This document shows, in pieces, positions 20,446-28,800 of a stretch of 35,391 nucleotides of DNA. The stretch is from Gammaproteobacteria bacterium. GTDB taxonomy: Bacteria; Pseudomonadota; Gammaproteobacteria; Steroidobacterales; GCA-2729495. Below the pieces are notes generated by a model. It ran no database searches. It was not told the DNA's origin and worked only from the letters and a program-made list of their open reading frames with translations. Position 1 is the first letter of the stretch; each line of letters starts with the position of its first letter. The position numbers and the translations under genes were made by a program. The stretch is taken from positions 1 to 35,391 of the forward strand of contig SHZI01000016.1 of NCBI GenBank assembly GCA_009692345.1, read 5' to 3'.

Positions 20446-21624
20446 TTACTTCGTCTTCAACGCCGGCTTGGCGGAACTCGCCACACCGGACTCTTGCCGC
20501 ACTCGCTGGCCCATGAGGCTGGCAAAGCGGGCAAACAGTGGACGCACATCATGGGGCCCCGGGCTGGCCTCCGGGTGACCCTGAAAACTAAAGGCCAAAC
20601 AATCAGTTCGCTCGATTCCCTGCAGTGAATTATCAAACAGGGAACGGTGCGTTGGCCGCACGGTCGCCGGCAGACTGGACTCGTCCACGGCAAAGCCGTG
20701 ATTCTGGCTGGTAATCAGCACCTGGCCGGTAGCCAGGTCCTGCACGGGGTGATTGGCGCCGTGGTGGCCGAACTTCATCTTGACGGTTTTCGCGCCACTG
20801 GCGAGGCCGAGCAGCTGATGCCCGAGGCAGATGCCGAAAACCGGGACGCCTTCCGCGAGGATGGTCCGGATGGCCTCGATAGCGTAGGTGCAGGGCTCCG
20901 GATCTCCGGGACCATTGGAAAGAAACACGCCATCAGGCCGGAGGGCCAGAACCTTCTCGGCGGGCGTCTCAGCCGGGACCACGGTCACCCGGCTGTTGTG
21001 TTCCACCAGCAAGCGAAGAATGCTGCGCTTGATGCCAAAATCGTAGGCCACGACATCGAAGACGCCACTCCGTTTGGGCCGGACGGGCGCGGGGCCAGGC
21101 CAGGTGGCGCCGAGATTCCACTGGTAAGCATCCTTGGCGCTGACCATCCTGGCCAGGTCCATGCCCGCCAGCCCCGGAAAGCGCCGGGCGTGATCGACAA
21201 CAGTGGCCGGGTCTACGTCTCCCGTCATGATGCAGCCCGACATGGCGCCTTTATCGCGCAGGACGCGGGTGAGCTTGCGCGTGTCGATCTCCGCAATCGC
21301 CACGACACCAGCACGGCGCAGGAACTCCGGCAGTTCCACTTCCTTCCGCCAGCTGCTGGAGACCGCAGGCAGATCCCGGATCACGAGTCCGGCCGCAAAG
21401 ACCCGTTCGCTTTCCTGGTCCTCGCTATTGGTTGCCGTGTTCCCGATGTGGGGGTAGGTCAGCGTGATGATCTGCCGGCAGTAGGACGGATCAGTGAGGA
21501 TCTCCTGGTAGCCGCTCATCGCCGTGTTGAACACGACCTCACCGATCGTACGACCTGGCGCACCGACAGAAATGCCACGAAAAATGGTGCCGTCCTGAAG
21601 CGCAAGCAGCGCGGGTTCCATCAC
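20446..21624 (-). CDS. carA: Carbamoyl-phosphate synthase small (glutaminase) subunit
   Basis: Hydrolyses glutamine and channels ammonia to CarB. The N-terminal CPSase domain contains [18 protein letters not shown], and the class I glutamine amidotransferase domain has nucleophile Cys266 in [10 protein letters not shown] and His/Glu in [13 protein letters not shown]. It has 392 residues. Two adjacent ATGs are possible starts; a good TAGGAG lies 6-9 nt upstream of them. The 189-bp leader to dapB is described separately. Confidence 0.97.
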   Translation of the reverse strand: MMEPALLALQDGTIFRGISVGAPGRTIGEVVFNTAMSGYQEILTDPSYCRQIITLTYPHIGNTATNSEDQESERVFAAGLVIRDLPAVSSSWRKEVELPEFLRRAGVVAIAEIDTRKLTRVLRDKGAMSGCIMTGDVDPATVVDHARRFPGLAGMDLARMVSAKDAYQWNLGATWPGPAPVRPKRSGVFDVVAYDFGIKRSILRLLVEHNSRVTVVPAETPAEKVLALRPDGVFLSNGPGDPEPCTYAIEAIRTILAEGVPVFGICLGHQLLGLASGAKTVKMKFGHHGANHPVQDLATGQVLITSQNHGFAVDESSLPATVRPTHRSLFDNSLQGIERTDCLAFSFQGHPEASPGPHDVRPLFARFASLMGQRVRQESGVASSAKPALKTK

Positions 21625-21813
21625 GCTCTCCTACCGGCAGTTATCGGTTCCCCGCCGAACTAAGGGCGAGGTTAGGGTTGACTGTGCTTTTGCAGGGCGC
21701 ATTTGCTCTAGGCAGGGATCGTCAACCCTCTTCGCCGGGGCCGAACCTGCGCTCAACTTATCTCTGATGGAAGGGGCCGTATTCTAAACGACAGGACGCA
21801 GCGAGGACACCCC
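21625..21813 (-). promoter_or_regulatory. carA upstream leader region with inverted repeat and 23-codon ORF
   Basis: This is the longest intergenic stretch in the window. It holds a perfect 9-bp inverted repeat (agggttgac at 21674-21682 and gtcaaccct at 21721-21729, 38 bp apart). The upstream arm contains a TTGACG -35-like hexamer, but no good -10 follows at 16-18 bp. A short ORF at 21631-21702 (ATG to TAG, 23 codons, four of them arginine) ends 6 bp before carA. A TAGAAT hexamer near 21787 could be a -10. Regulation of carAB is expected here, but the mechanism is not shown by the sequence. Confidence 0.5.
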
Positions 21814-22647
21814 TCAACCCGGCAGACCCAGCACGTCGCGAAGCGAGTACAGACCGGCTGGTTTGCCCTGCAGCCAGCCTGCTGCCCGCAACGCGCCCCG
21901 GGCAAACAGTGCCCGGTCAGTGGCCCGGTGCGTAAGCTCAAGAAGCTCCTCGGCGCCCGCCAGCGTCACGGTGTGGTCGCCCACGATTGCGCCACCCCGA
22001 AGGGAGGAAAAGCCGATCGCTTCCGGCGTCCTGGCCGTGGTGGCCAGGCCTGACCTTGAGAGGACAGCAACATCGGCCAGCTGCTGCCCGCGGACGAGAG
22101 CCACGGCCTCGCCAAGCTGGAGAGCGGTCCCGGACGGGGAATCCTTCTTTTCCCGGTGGTGCGCCTCAGTAATCTCCACGTCAAACCCGGTACCGAGCAG
22201 CATTGCGGCCTGGCGCGCCAACTCGGTCAGAACCGTGACACCCAGACTCATGTTCCGGGCGTAAATGACGGGCACGCGACGCGCAGCCGCCTGCAAGGCG
22301 CCCAACTCAGCGGCGCCGAGTCCGGTAGTCCCGACAACCAGCGCATGGCCACCCGCTGCGCAGGCCGCTGCGTGCCCCGGGGTGGCAGCCGGCGCGGTGA
22401 AATCGATGGCCACCTCGCAGCCGGGAGCCGAGCCCGGTCCAGCGCCCTTCAGTGCGGTGGCAAGGTTGTCGGTGGCCAATACCCCCAGGGGTTCAAGGCC
22501 GGCCATCTGGCCAGCATCACGGCCAACCGCCGGATCGCCTGGCTCCACGAGAGCACCCACCAGCTGGTGCTCACCACCCGCAACAATCAGCCGGATCAGG
22601 GCGGTCCCCATCCGCCCGCCCGCTCCGAGTACCGTTATCCGCGCCAT
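21814..22647 (-). CDS. dapB: 4-hydroxy-tetrahydrodipicolinate reductase
   Basis: NAD(P)H-dependent reductase of the lysine/diaminopimelate pathway. The nucleotide-binding GAGGRMG (8-14), the central TTGLG segment and the catalytic EAHHREKKDSPSGTALQLGE (His-His and Lys) are intact. The 277-residue length is close to E. coli's 273. It lies 24 bp after dnaJ; the dnaJ-dapB-carA order is conserved in related gammaproteobacteria. Confidence 0.97.
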   Translation of the reverse strand: MARITVLGAGGRMGTALIRLIVAGGEHQLVGALVEPGDPAVGRDAGQMAGLEPLGVLATDNLATALKGAGPGSAPGCEVAIDFTAPAATPGHAAACAAGGHALVVGTTGLGAAELGALQAAARRVPVIYARNMSLGVTVLTELARQAAMLLGTGFDVEITEAHHREKKDSPSGTALQLGEAVALVRGQQLADVAVLSRSGLATTARTPEAIGFSSLRGGAIVGDHTVTLAGAEELLELTHRATDRALFARGALRAAGWLQGKPAGLYSLRDVLGLPG

Positions 22648-22671
22648 TGATCACCAACCCTCAGCGCCCGG

Positions 22672-23811
22672 TCAGGGCGTCATCTTTTCAAAGAACTGGC
22701 GAACCCCGTCCAGCCAGGATTGACTGCGGGGACGATGCCGGTCACCTCCGGCGAGCAGCGCTTCGTTAAACGCCTCCAGCAGGCGCTTCTGCTCGGTCGT
22801 CAGATTGACGGGCGTTTCCACCTCAACCCGGCAGTAGAGGTCTCCCGGGCCGTTCCCACGGACAGGCCTCACGCCCTTGCCCCGCAACCGGAACACCCGG
22901 CCTGACTGGGTCTCGGCGGGAATCTTGAGGGTTACTTCGCCGTCCAGGGTTGGGACCTGCACCACCCCGCCGAGAGCGGCGAGGACGAAGTTCACGGGTA
23001 TGCCGCAGGACAGGTCCGCCCCATCCCGTTCGAAGAGTTCATGGGGCTGGGTCCGGATCTCGACGTAGAGATCCCCGGGCGGCCCGCCGTTCTGACCCGG
23101 CTCGCCCTCACCGGTGAGCCGGATCCGATCGCCAGTGTCCACGCCGGCCGGCACCTTGACCGCGAGAGTCTTGTTCTTCTGGACACGGCCACGCCCCTGG
23201 CATCCGCCACAGGGCTGGTCAATCTGCTGACCAGCGCCGCGGCAGGTCGGACAGGTCTGCTGGACAGAAAAGAATCCCTGGGCCATCCGGACCTGACCTG
23301 CGCCTTCACAGGTCTTGCAGGTCACCGGTTTGCTGCCCGGCTTGGCACCGGAGCCCTTGCAGGCCTCGCAGTTCATCTGGGTGGGCAACGTCAGGTTGAT
23401 CGTGTCCCCGAAGACGGCCTGCTCCAGAGTCAGGGCCAGCTCGTAGCGCAGATCGGCGCCGCGGAACACCGTGGATCGGCCCCGGCGACCGCCGCCAAAG
23501 ATGTCGCCGAAGACATCACCAAAGATGTCCCCAAAAGCGTCTCCCGGGTTCATCCCGGGACCCCTCCGTCCACCACCGCCGGCGGCCTCGAGACCAGCGT
23601 GCCCGTGGCGATCGTAGACGCCGCGCTTCTGCGCGTCGGAGAGCACCTCGTAGGCCTCCTTGGCTTCCTTGAAGGCAAGCTCGGCCTTGGGATCGTCCGG
23701 ATTGCGATCCGGGTGATGCTTCATGGCCAGACGGCGATACGCCTTCTTGATGTCAACATCGGGCGCCTCGCGACTGAGGCCAAGGACTTCGTAGTAGTCA
23801 CGTTTCGTCAT
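22672..23811 (-). CDS. dnaJ: Chaperone protein DnaJ (Hsp40)
   Basis: Co-chaperone that delivers substrates to DnaK and stimulates its ATPase. The J domain has the HPD motif (33-35), followed by a Gly/Phe-rich linker ([15 protein letters not shown]) and four zinc-finger repeats ([32 protein letters not shown]). I start it at [11 protein letters not shown] (ATG 23809-23811), giving 379 residues; the track uses a TTG four codons earlier. No Shine-Dalgarno sequence is obvious, and a strong hairpin lies 18 nt upstream. Confidence 0.97.
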   Translation of the reverse strand: MTKRDYYEVLGLSREAPDVDIKKAYRRLAMKHHPDRNPDDPKAELAFKEAKEAYEVLSDAQKRGVYDRHGHAGLEAAGGGGRRGPGMNPGDAFGDIFGDVFGDIFGGGRRGRSTVFRGADLRYELALTLEQAVFGDTINLTLPTQMNCEACKGSGAKPGSKPVTCKTCEGAGQVRMAQGFFSVQQTCPTCRGAGQQIDQPCGGCQGRGRVQKNKTLAVKVPAGVDTGDRIRLTGEGEPGQNGGPPGDLYVEIRTQPHELFERDGADLSCGIPVNFVLAALGGVVQVPTLDGEVTLKIPAETQSGRVFRLRGKGVRPVRGNGPGDLYCRVEVETPVNLTTEQKRLLEAFNEALLAGGDRHRPRSQSWLDGVRQFFEKMTP

Positions 23812-23829
23812 AGGGGTAACCAATGCAAT

Positions 23830-23858
23830 GACGGCCCGGTGTACTGCACCGGGCCGTC
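23830..23858 (-). repeat. Perfect 12-bp inverted repeat (hairpin) between dnaK and dnaJ
   Basis: Arms GACGGCCCGGTG and CACCGGGCCGTC are perfectly complementary around a 5-nt loop. There is no downstream T-run, so read-through into dnaJ is expected. It may be a processing or stability element, or an attenuator, that sets the DnaK:DnaJ ratio (inference). It lies 18 nt before the dnaJ ATG and about 60 nt after the dnaK stop. Confidence 0.85.
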
Positions 23859-23918
23859 GGCCTTACGGAAAGTGACGTGGTCTTCCAGGCTTACTGGGCC
23901 AGCTCCTGCGCAAGGACT

Positions 23919-25901
23919 TCAGCCCGTACCGGAGCGTCCGCCCTTGCCATCCTTGACCTCTTCGAACTCCGCATCCACGACACTGTCGTCGCTGCCACCA
24001 GCCTGGCCGCCACTCTGGCCGCCACTCTGGCCGCCACTCTGGCCGCCACCAGGACCACCCGCCGCGCCCCCAGAGGCCGCCTGCTCCTGCTCGAAAGCCT
24101 TCTGTGCGAGGGTAGCGGAAGCTTCCGCCAGCGCCTTGCTCTTGAGCTCAATCTTGGCCTTGTCGTCGCCCTTGATCGCGTCCTTCAAGTCCGAGAGAGC
24201 CGACTCGATCCGGCCACGCTCGGCAGCCTCGACCTTGTCGCCCAGGTCCCGCAGGGTACGTTCGGTGCTGTGCACCAGCCCGTCGGCCTGATTGCGGGCC
24301 TCCACGAGTTCGCGAAACTGCCGGTCCTCCTCGGCATGGGTTTCTGCCTCACCGACCATGCGCTTGATCTCGTCTTCGGCCAGGCCGCTGGACGCCTTGA
24401 TGACGATCTTCTGCTCCTTGCCTGTCGACTTTTCCTTGGCCGACACGTTCAGGATGCCGTTGGCATCGATATCAAAGGTGACCTCAACCTGGGGCATGCC
24501 CCGCGGTGCCGGCGGCAACTCTGCCAGGTCAAAGCGGCCCAGTGACTTGTTGTGGCGCGCCTGGTCCCGCTCACCCTGGAGCACGTGGATCGTCACGGCT
24601 GTCTGGTTGTCATCGGCGGTTGAGAACGTCTGATTGGCCCGGGTGGGAATCGTGGTGTTCTTCTCGATGAGCTTGGTCATCACGCCACCAAGCGTTTCGA
24701 TACCCAGCGACAGCGGGGTAATGTCGAGCAGGAGTACGTCCTTCACCTGCCCGGAGAGCACGCCCGCCTGGATCGCGGCACCCACAGCCACGGCCTCGTC
24801 CGGGTTCACGTCTTTCCGCGGCTCCTTGCCAAAGAAGTTGCGCACCGCTTCCTGGACCTTCGGCATGCGCGTCTGGCCACCGACGAGAATGACGTCGTCG
24901 ATATCGCCCACCTTGAGGCCGGCGTCGCTGACGGCGGTCCGGGACGGGCCGATGGTCCGCTCAATCAGGTCCTCCACCAGGGACTCGAGCTTGGCCCGGG
25001 TCAGGCGGATATTCAGGTGCTTCGGGCCGCTTGCATCTGCCGTGATGTAGGGCAGATTGACCTCCGTCTGCTGCTGGGCGGAGAGCTCAAGCTTGGACTT
25101 CTCTCCCGCTTCCCGCAGGCGCTGCATGGCGAGGGGGTCGCGACGGATGTCGATGCCGCTCTCCTTCAGGAACTCACCAGCCAGGTACTCCACGATCCGC
25201 ATGTCGAAGTCTTCGCCGCCCAGGAACGTGTCGCCATTGGTGGCCAGTACCTCGAACTGGTGCTCACCATCGATTTCCGCAATTTCGATGATCGAAATGT
25301 CGAAGGTGCCGCCGCCGAGGTCGTACACGGCGATCTTGCGGTCACCCCGCTGCTTGTCCATGCCGTAGGCCAGCGCGGCCGCCGTCGGCTCGTTGATAAT
25401 CCGCTTGACCTCGAGGCCGGCAATCCGCCCGGCGTCCTTGGTGGCCTGCCGCTGCGAGTCGTTGAAGTAGGCAGGTACCGTGATCACCGCTTCGGTGACC
25501 GGCTCGCCCAGATAGTCCTCGGCGGTCTTCTTCATCTTCATGAGAACGCGCGCGGAGATCTCCGGGGGGGCCATCTTCTTGCCACTGACCTCAACCCAGG
25601 CATCGCCGTTATCCGCAGCGGCGATCTTGTAGGGGACCATCCCGATATCACGCTGGACGACTTCGTCCTTGAACTTGCGGCCAATCAGGCGCTTCACGGC
25701 GAACAGGGTGTTCGCCGGGTTGGTCACGGACTGCCGCTTGGCCGACTGGCCCACCAGCACCTCGTCGTCCTTGGTGAAGGCCACGACTGACGGGGTGGTG
25801 CGATCACCCTCGCTGTTCTCGATGACCTTGGGCTTGCCACCCTCCATGATCGCCACGCAGGAATTCGTGGTTCCGAGGTCAATGCCAATGATCTTGCTCA
25901 T
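23919..25901 (-). CDS. dnaK: Chaperone protein DnaK (Hsp70)
   Basis: ATP-driven chaperone. The nucleotide-binding domain opens with [17 protein letters not shown] and contains [17 protein letters not shown]; the substrate-binding domain and helical lid follow. The C-terminal disordered tail has a GGQS-type repeat. The EEVKD motif, usually at or near the C-terminus, is followed here by nine further residues (GKGGRSGTG). I start it at [10 protein letters not shown] (ATG 25899-25901), with GGAG about 6 nt upstream, giving 660 residues. It is probably driven both by read-through from grpE and by its own sigma32-type promoter. Confidence 0.98.
   Translation of the reverse strand: MSKIIGIDLGTTNSCVAIMEGGKPKVIENSEGDRTTPSVVAFTKDDEVLVGQSAKRQSVTNPANTLFAVKRLIGRKFKDEVVQRDIGMVPYKIAAADNGDAWVEVSGKKMAPPEISARVLMKMKKTAEDYLGEPVTEAVITVPAYFNDSQRQATKDAGRIAGLEVKRIINEPTAAALAYGMDKQRGDRKIAVYDLGGGTFDISIIEIAEIDGEHQFEVLATNGDTFLGGEDFDMRIVEYLAGEFLKESGIDIRRDPLAMQRLREAGEKSKLELSAQQQTEVNLPYITADASGPKHLNIRLTRAKLESLVEDLIERTIGPSRTAVSDAGLKVGDIDDVILVGGQTRMPKVQEAVRNFFGKEPRKDVNPDEAVAVGAAIQAGVLSGQVKDVLLLDITPLSLGIETLGGVMTKLIEKNTTIPTRANQTFSTADDNQTAVTIHVLQGERDQARHNKSLGRFDLAELPPAPRGMPQVEVTFDIDANGILNVSAKEKSTGKEQKIVIKASSGLAEDEIKRMVGEAETHAEEDRQFRELVEARNQADGLVHSTERTLRDLGDKVEAAERGRIESALSDLKDAIKGDDKAKIELKSKALAEASATLAQKAFEQEQAASGGAAGGPGGGQSGGQSGGQSGGQAGGSDDSVVDAEFEEVKDGKGGRSGTG
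24003..24050 (-). repeat. 12-bp tandem repeat in dnaK (four units)
   Basis: Four consecutive copies of ctggccgccact (plus strand; the last ends in c) encode [16 protein letters not shown] in the disordered DnaK tail. The repeat is in frame and near-perfect at the DNA level, as expected for slippage expansion. Confidence 0.9.
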
Positions 25902-25957
25902 GCGTCGCTCCATCCGCTGGTTAGGTCGCTAGTCGGGTTAGTGTCCACTGCAGACCA

Positions 25958-25985
25958 CAATGGGCCCGGCCGGACCGGTTTCAAG
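25958..25985 (-). promoter_or_regulatory. Candidate sigma32 heat-shock promoter for dnaK
   Basis: Read on the minus strand: CTTGAA (25985-25980), a 14-nt spacer, then GCCCATTG (25965-25958). This fits the RpoH consensus CTTGAA-N13/14-CCCCATnT with one deviation in the first C. It sits in the 120-bp grpE-dnaK gap, about 57 nt before the dnaK ATG. The spacing is identical to the grpE promoter candidate. Confidence 0.7.
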
Positions 25986-26021
25986 GGCAATCAGGAGACC
26001 CGGGCCTCCCGATTACAGGTA

Positions 26022-26594
26022 TCAATTCACGTCCGGCAGTGTTTCCCCGCCGGTCAGGGTCGCGCCCGAGGCCACTGGCTCGCCGGCCACGATAACCCGC
26101 GCGGGCCTCAGGAGCCGGTCACCGAGCCGATAGCCCTTCTGCAGGACGACCAGGACCGAGCCGGGCACGGTCGTTGCCGAGGGCTGCATGCTCATGGCCT
26201 CGTGCAACTGGGGGTCGAAGGGGTGGCCCACCGGGTCGACGATCTCGATACCAAACTTGTCGAAGGCGCCACGCAGCAGGCGCAGCGTTGCCTGTTTCCC
26301 AGCGAGGAGGCTGTCTGCGGAAGCCGTCCCGGCATTTTCCAGGCCCATTTCCAGGGTGTCCACAATGCCAAGCAGCTCACCGGCCAGCTTCTCTACGCCG
26401 GAACGACGGGCGGCGTCGAGGTCCCGGGCAGACCGCTTGCGCACATTGTCGAGTTCAGCCACGGCCCGCAGGTAGCGGTTCCAGTTTTCCGCCCCGGTGG
26501 CCTCAGCCTTCTCCAGTGCCTCGCGCAGCTCGGCCACCGGATCCTCGGCGGCCGCATCCCGGTGTTCAGGATCCGGGTGTTCAGCATCTGACAT
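26022..26594 (-). CDS. grpE: Nucleotide exchange factor GrpE
   Basis: Releases ADP from DnaK. It has an acidic N-terminus (MSDAEHPDPEHRDAAAEDP), a long coiled coil ending in ENWNRYLRAVAELDNVRKR, and the C-terminal beta domain with GHPFDPQLHEAMS and the VLQKGYRLGDRLLRPARVIV signature. It has 190 residues, and AAGGAG lies about 8 nt before the ATG. It is transcribed after hrcA and before dnaK. Confidence 0.96.
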   Translation of the reverse strand: MSDAEHPDPEHRDAAAEDPVAELREALEKAEATGAENWNRYLRAVAELDNVRKRSARDLDAARRSGVEKLAGELLGIVDTLEMGLENAGTASADSLLAGKQATLRLLRGAFDKFGIEIVDPVGHPFDPQLHEAMSMQPSATTVPGSVLVVLQKGYRLGDRLLRPARVIVAGEPVASGATLTGGETLPDVN

Positions 26595-26663
26595 GGGCAG
26601 GCTCCTTCTGGACGGGCTCTCTGGACGGACCTAACAAGGCAGGCCCTCGGCCGCCAGTGCCGA

Positions 26664-26691
26664 CAATGGGGGTCAGGAACCGGAATTCAAG
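26664..26691 (-). promoter_or_regulatory. Candidate sigma32 heat-shock promoter for grpE-dnaK-dnaJ
   Basis: Read on the minus strand: CTTGAA (26691-26686) within the last hrcA codons, a 14-nt spacer, then CCCCATTG (26671-26664) just past the hrcA stop. It matches the RpoH consensus in both elements and in spacing. This would let grpE-dnaK-dnaJ be induced independently of the HrcA-controlled hrcA promoter. Confidence 0.75.
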
Positions 26692-27773
26692 TCCGGCCGC
26701 AGACCAAAATCCGGGCCCACATTCAGATCCGAGTTAAGGGCTGCCCCAAGCAGCCGGGCGGTCACCTGAACAATCGGAATAACCCGCTCGTAGGCCATCC
26801 GGGTCGGGCCAATGACCCCGAGGACGCCGACGATCTGGTCCCCGACAGTATACGGGGCCGTGACGATGGTGCAGTCATCGAGAATCCGGTAGCCGGACTC
26901 CTCGCCGATGAAGATCTGGACGCCCTGGGCAGCGACGCTTCGGTCCAGCAGGGTCAGTATCTCCCGCTGCTCGCCAAAAGCCTCGAAGAGCTGCCGGATC
27001 TTCTCGACGTCCGAAAGCTCCTGAAAATTCATCAGTTTTGTCTCACCGGAAAGCACATAGCCCGCGCTCTCCGTGCCTGCCTTAGGGGCATGCCCGGCGA
27101 TGGAGTCCAGCATGAGGCGGTTCATGTACTCCCGGGTGCCGTCCAGGTTGGCCCGGAGCCGGGTCCTGACTTCGGACAGATCCCGGCCCGTAAACTGCTC
27201 ATTGAGATAATTCGCCGCCCGGCGCAGCTCCTCTTCGGTGTAGTCCCGGTCCATGTCCAGAATGCGGTTCTGCACTTCTGCATCGTTGACCACCAGGATG
27301 GCGAGGACGCGCCGGCCCGACAGGGGCAGAAACTCGATATGGCGCAAAGTGGCCTTCTGCTGGCGGGGAATGGTAACCACGCCTGCCAGACTGGTCAGGG
27401 CGGAGAGGGCCGAAGAAGCGGCGGAAGCAATGGCCTTGGCATCCCCCCGAAACCGGTCCTCGAGCTGCCCCTGCAGGCGGATGACATCCGGCTCTGCCAT
27501 GGGCTGGAGCCGGACGAGCGTATCCACAAAAAAGCGGTACCCTTTGGCAGTGGGGATCCGGCCGGCACTAGTGTGGGGCGCGGCGATGAACCCGAGGTCC
27601 TCGAGATCAGCCATGACATTGCGAATAGTGGCCGGGCTCAGATCCAGGCCGGCGGTCAGCGACAGGGTCCGGGAGCCGACGGGTTGCCCCTCCCGGATGT
27701 AGTGTTCGACGAGAATCCGGAGGACGTGCCGGGCACGCTCGGACGGCAGGTCGGAGGTGAGTTCAGTGCCCAT
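26673..27773 (-). CDS. hrcA: Heat-inducible transcriptional repressor HrcA
   Basis: Repressor that binds CIRCE operators and is kept active by chaperonins. The N-terminal winged-helix region is visible (RARHVLRILVEHYIREGQPVGSRTL ... LSPATIRNVMADLEDLGFI), followed by the HrcA-type sensory domain. I start it at MGTELTSDLPSERAR (ATG 27771-27773), giving 366 residues; the track adds seven from a TTG. It diverges from nadK over 62 bp containing a CIRCE-like site. Gene order hrcA-grpE-dnaK-dnaJ is that of Xanthomonas-type gammaproteobacteria. Confidence 0.95.
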   Translation of the reverse strand: MGTELTSDLPSERARHVLRILVEHYIREGQPVGSRTLSLTAGLDLSPATIRNVMADLEDLGFIAAPHTSAGRIPTAKGYRFFVDTLVRLQPMAEPDVIRLQGQLEDRFRGDAKAIASAASSALSALTSLAGVVTIPRQQKATLRHIEFLPLSGRRVLAILVVNDAEVQNRILDMDRDYTEEELRRAANYLNEQFTGRDLSEVRTRLRANLDGTREYMNRLMLDSIAGHAPKAGTESAGYVLSGETKLMNFQELSDVEKIRQLFEAFGEQREILTLLDRSVAAQGVQIFIGEESGYRILDDCTIVTAPYTVGDQIVGVLGVIGPTRMAYERVIPIVQVTARLLGAALNSDLNVGPDFGLRPDLNSGS

Positions 27774-27787
27774 GACTGCGGGGCACG

Positions 27788-27814
27788 CTAGCAATCGCCC
27801 ATGTAGAGTGTCAA
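27788..27814 (-). promoter_or_regulatory. CIRCE-like HrcA operator overlapping a TTGACA -35
   Basis: Read on the minus strand: TTGACACTC, nine bases, GATTGCTAG. This matches 14 of 18 positions of the CIRCE consensus TTAGCACTC-N9-GAGTGCTAA with exact spacing. Its left arm contains a perfect TTGACA -35 hexamer (27814-27809). The -10 is weak (CTAGCG at 17 bp). Location between hrcA and nadK supports autoregulation of hrcA. Confidence 0.7.
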
Positions 27815-27835
27815 GGTCATGATAAGAATAGCGAA

Positions 27836-28789
27836 ATGAACAACAGATCCCGACAGAATCCCTTCACCAGAATTGCGCTCATGGGCAACCCGCAGGATCC
27901 CCGGGCCCTGGAAGCGCTGCGCATCCTGGCACCGCACCTCCTGCGCGCAGGCTGCAGCGTCAAGCTGAGCCGCTCGGTGCGTGCCCGCGGGGTGCCCGCC
28001 CGCGCGAAGCGTGTCGCCGATGACCGGCTCACCGTCGGCGTCGACCTGATCATCGCGATCGGTGGTGACGGGAGCATGCTCTATGCGGCGCGCCGGATCG
28101 CGGGCCGAAAGATTCCACTCCTGGGGATCAATCGCGGCCGCCTCGGCTTTCTGGCTGACGTGGGCCCGGAGCATATGCTGGCGCATATTGATCAGATCCT
28201 GGCCGGCCATTACGTCAGCGAGCAGCGCATGCTGCTCGTGGCGTCCATAGTAAAGAATGAAAAAGTGCTGGCGAGCGCTTTTGCCCTCAATGATGTGGTG
28301 GTCAAGCGGCACGATACCGGCCGCATGGTTGAGTACCAGACGTTTGTCGACGGCGGCTACGTGAACACCCACCTCGGCGATGGCTTCATCATCGCGACAC
28401 CGACGGGCTCAACCGCTTACGCCCTCAGTTGCGGCGGCCCCATCGTCGAACCCGGCCTCGACGCGCTGGTGCTCACGCCCATCTGCCCCCACACGCTCAG
28501 CGATCGGCCCCTCGTCATCCCTGGCAATCGCGTGGCCGAAGTCCGACTCCACGCCGCGCCGTCGCCCAACGCAAAACAGGCGGATCGGGCCGAGGTCACC
28601 TGCGACGGAGAACTGCTGGGCCGCCTGAGTCCCGGTTCGGCAGTCAGGGTCAGCGCCGCCCGGGAACGCATTGAACTGGTGCACCCGGTCGGCTACGACT
28701 ACTTCGATATCCTGCGCAGCAAGCTGCTCTGGGGCCGCGACACCCGGGACCACGGCGTGACCCCGGCGCGCCCCCGCGGTAAGGGCTAA
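27836..28789 (+). CDS. nadK: NAD kinase
   Basis: Phosphorylates NAD to NADP. The GGDGS motif is at 76-80, GINRGRLGFLAD at 98-108, LNDVVVKR at 151-158, and TPTGSTAYALSCGGP at 188-202. It has 317 residues, slightly longer than E. coli (292). The start MNNRSRQNPF has no clear Shine-Dalgarno sequence and lies 22 bp beyond the CIRCE-like site; a later ATG (residue 16) is less likely because it would cut into the first strand. recN follows after 11 bp. Confidence 0.96.
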   Translation: MNNRSRQNPFTRIALMGNPQDPRALEALRILAPHLLRAGCSVKLSRSVRARGVPARAKRVADDRLTVGVDLIIAIGGDGSMLYAARRIAGRKIPLLGINRGRLGFLADVGPEHMLAHIDQILAGHYVSEQRMLLVASIVKNEKVLASAFALNDVVVKRHDTGRMVEYQTFVDGGYVNTHLGDGFIIATPTGSTAYALSCGGPIVEPGLDALVLTPICPHTLSDRPLVIPGNRVAEVRLHAAPSPNAKQADRAEVTCDGELLGRLSPGSAVRVSAARERIELVHPVGYDYFDILRSKLLWGRDTRDHGVTPARPRGKG

Positions 28790-28800
28790 CCGCCTCCCGC

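Noticed and set aside
20647-21663. 338-aa plus-strand ORF
   Set aside because: Antisense to carA; the sense frame has the complete glutamine amidotransferase motifs.
23041-24291. 416-aa plus-strand ORF across dnaJ and dnaK
   Set aside because: Antisense to dnaJ, the dnaK-dnaJ gap and dnaK; its PLWPPLWPP run is just the reverse reading of the dnaK 12-bp repeat.
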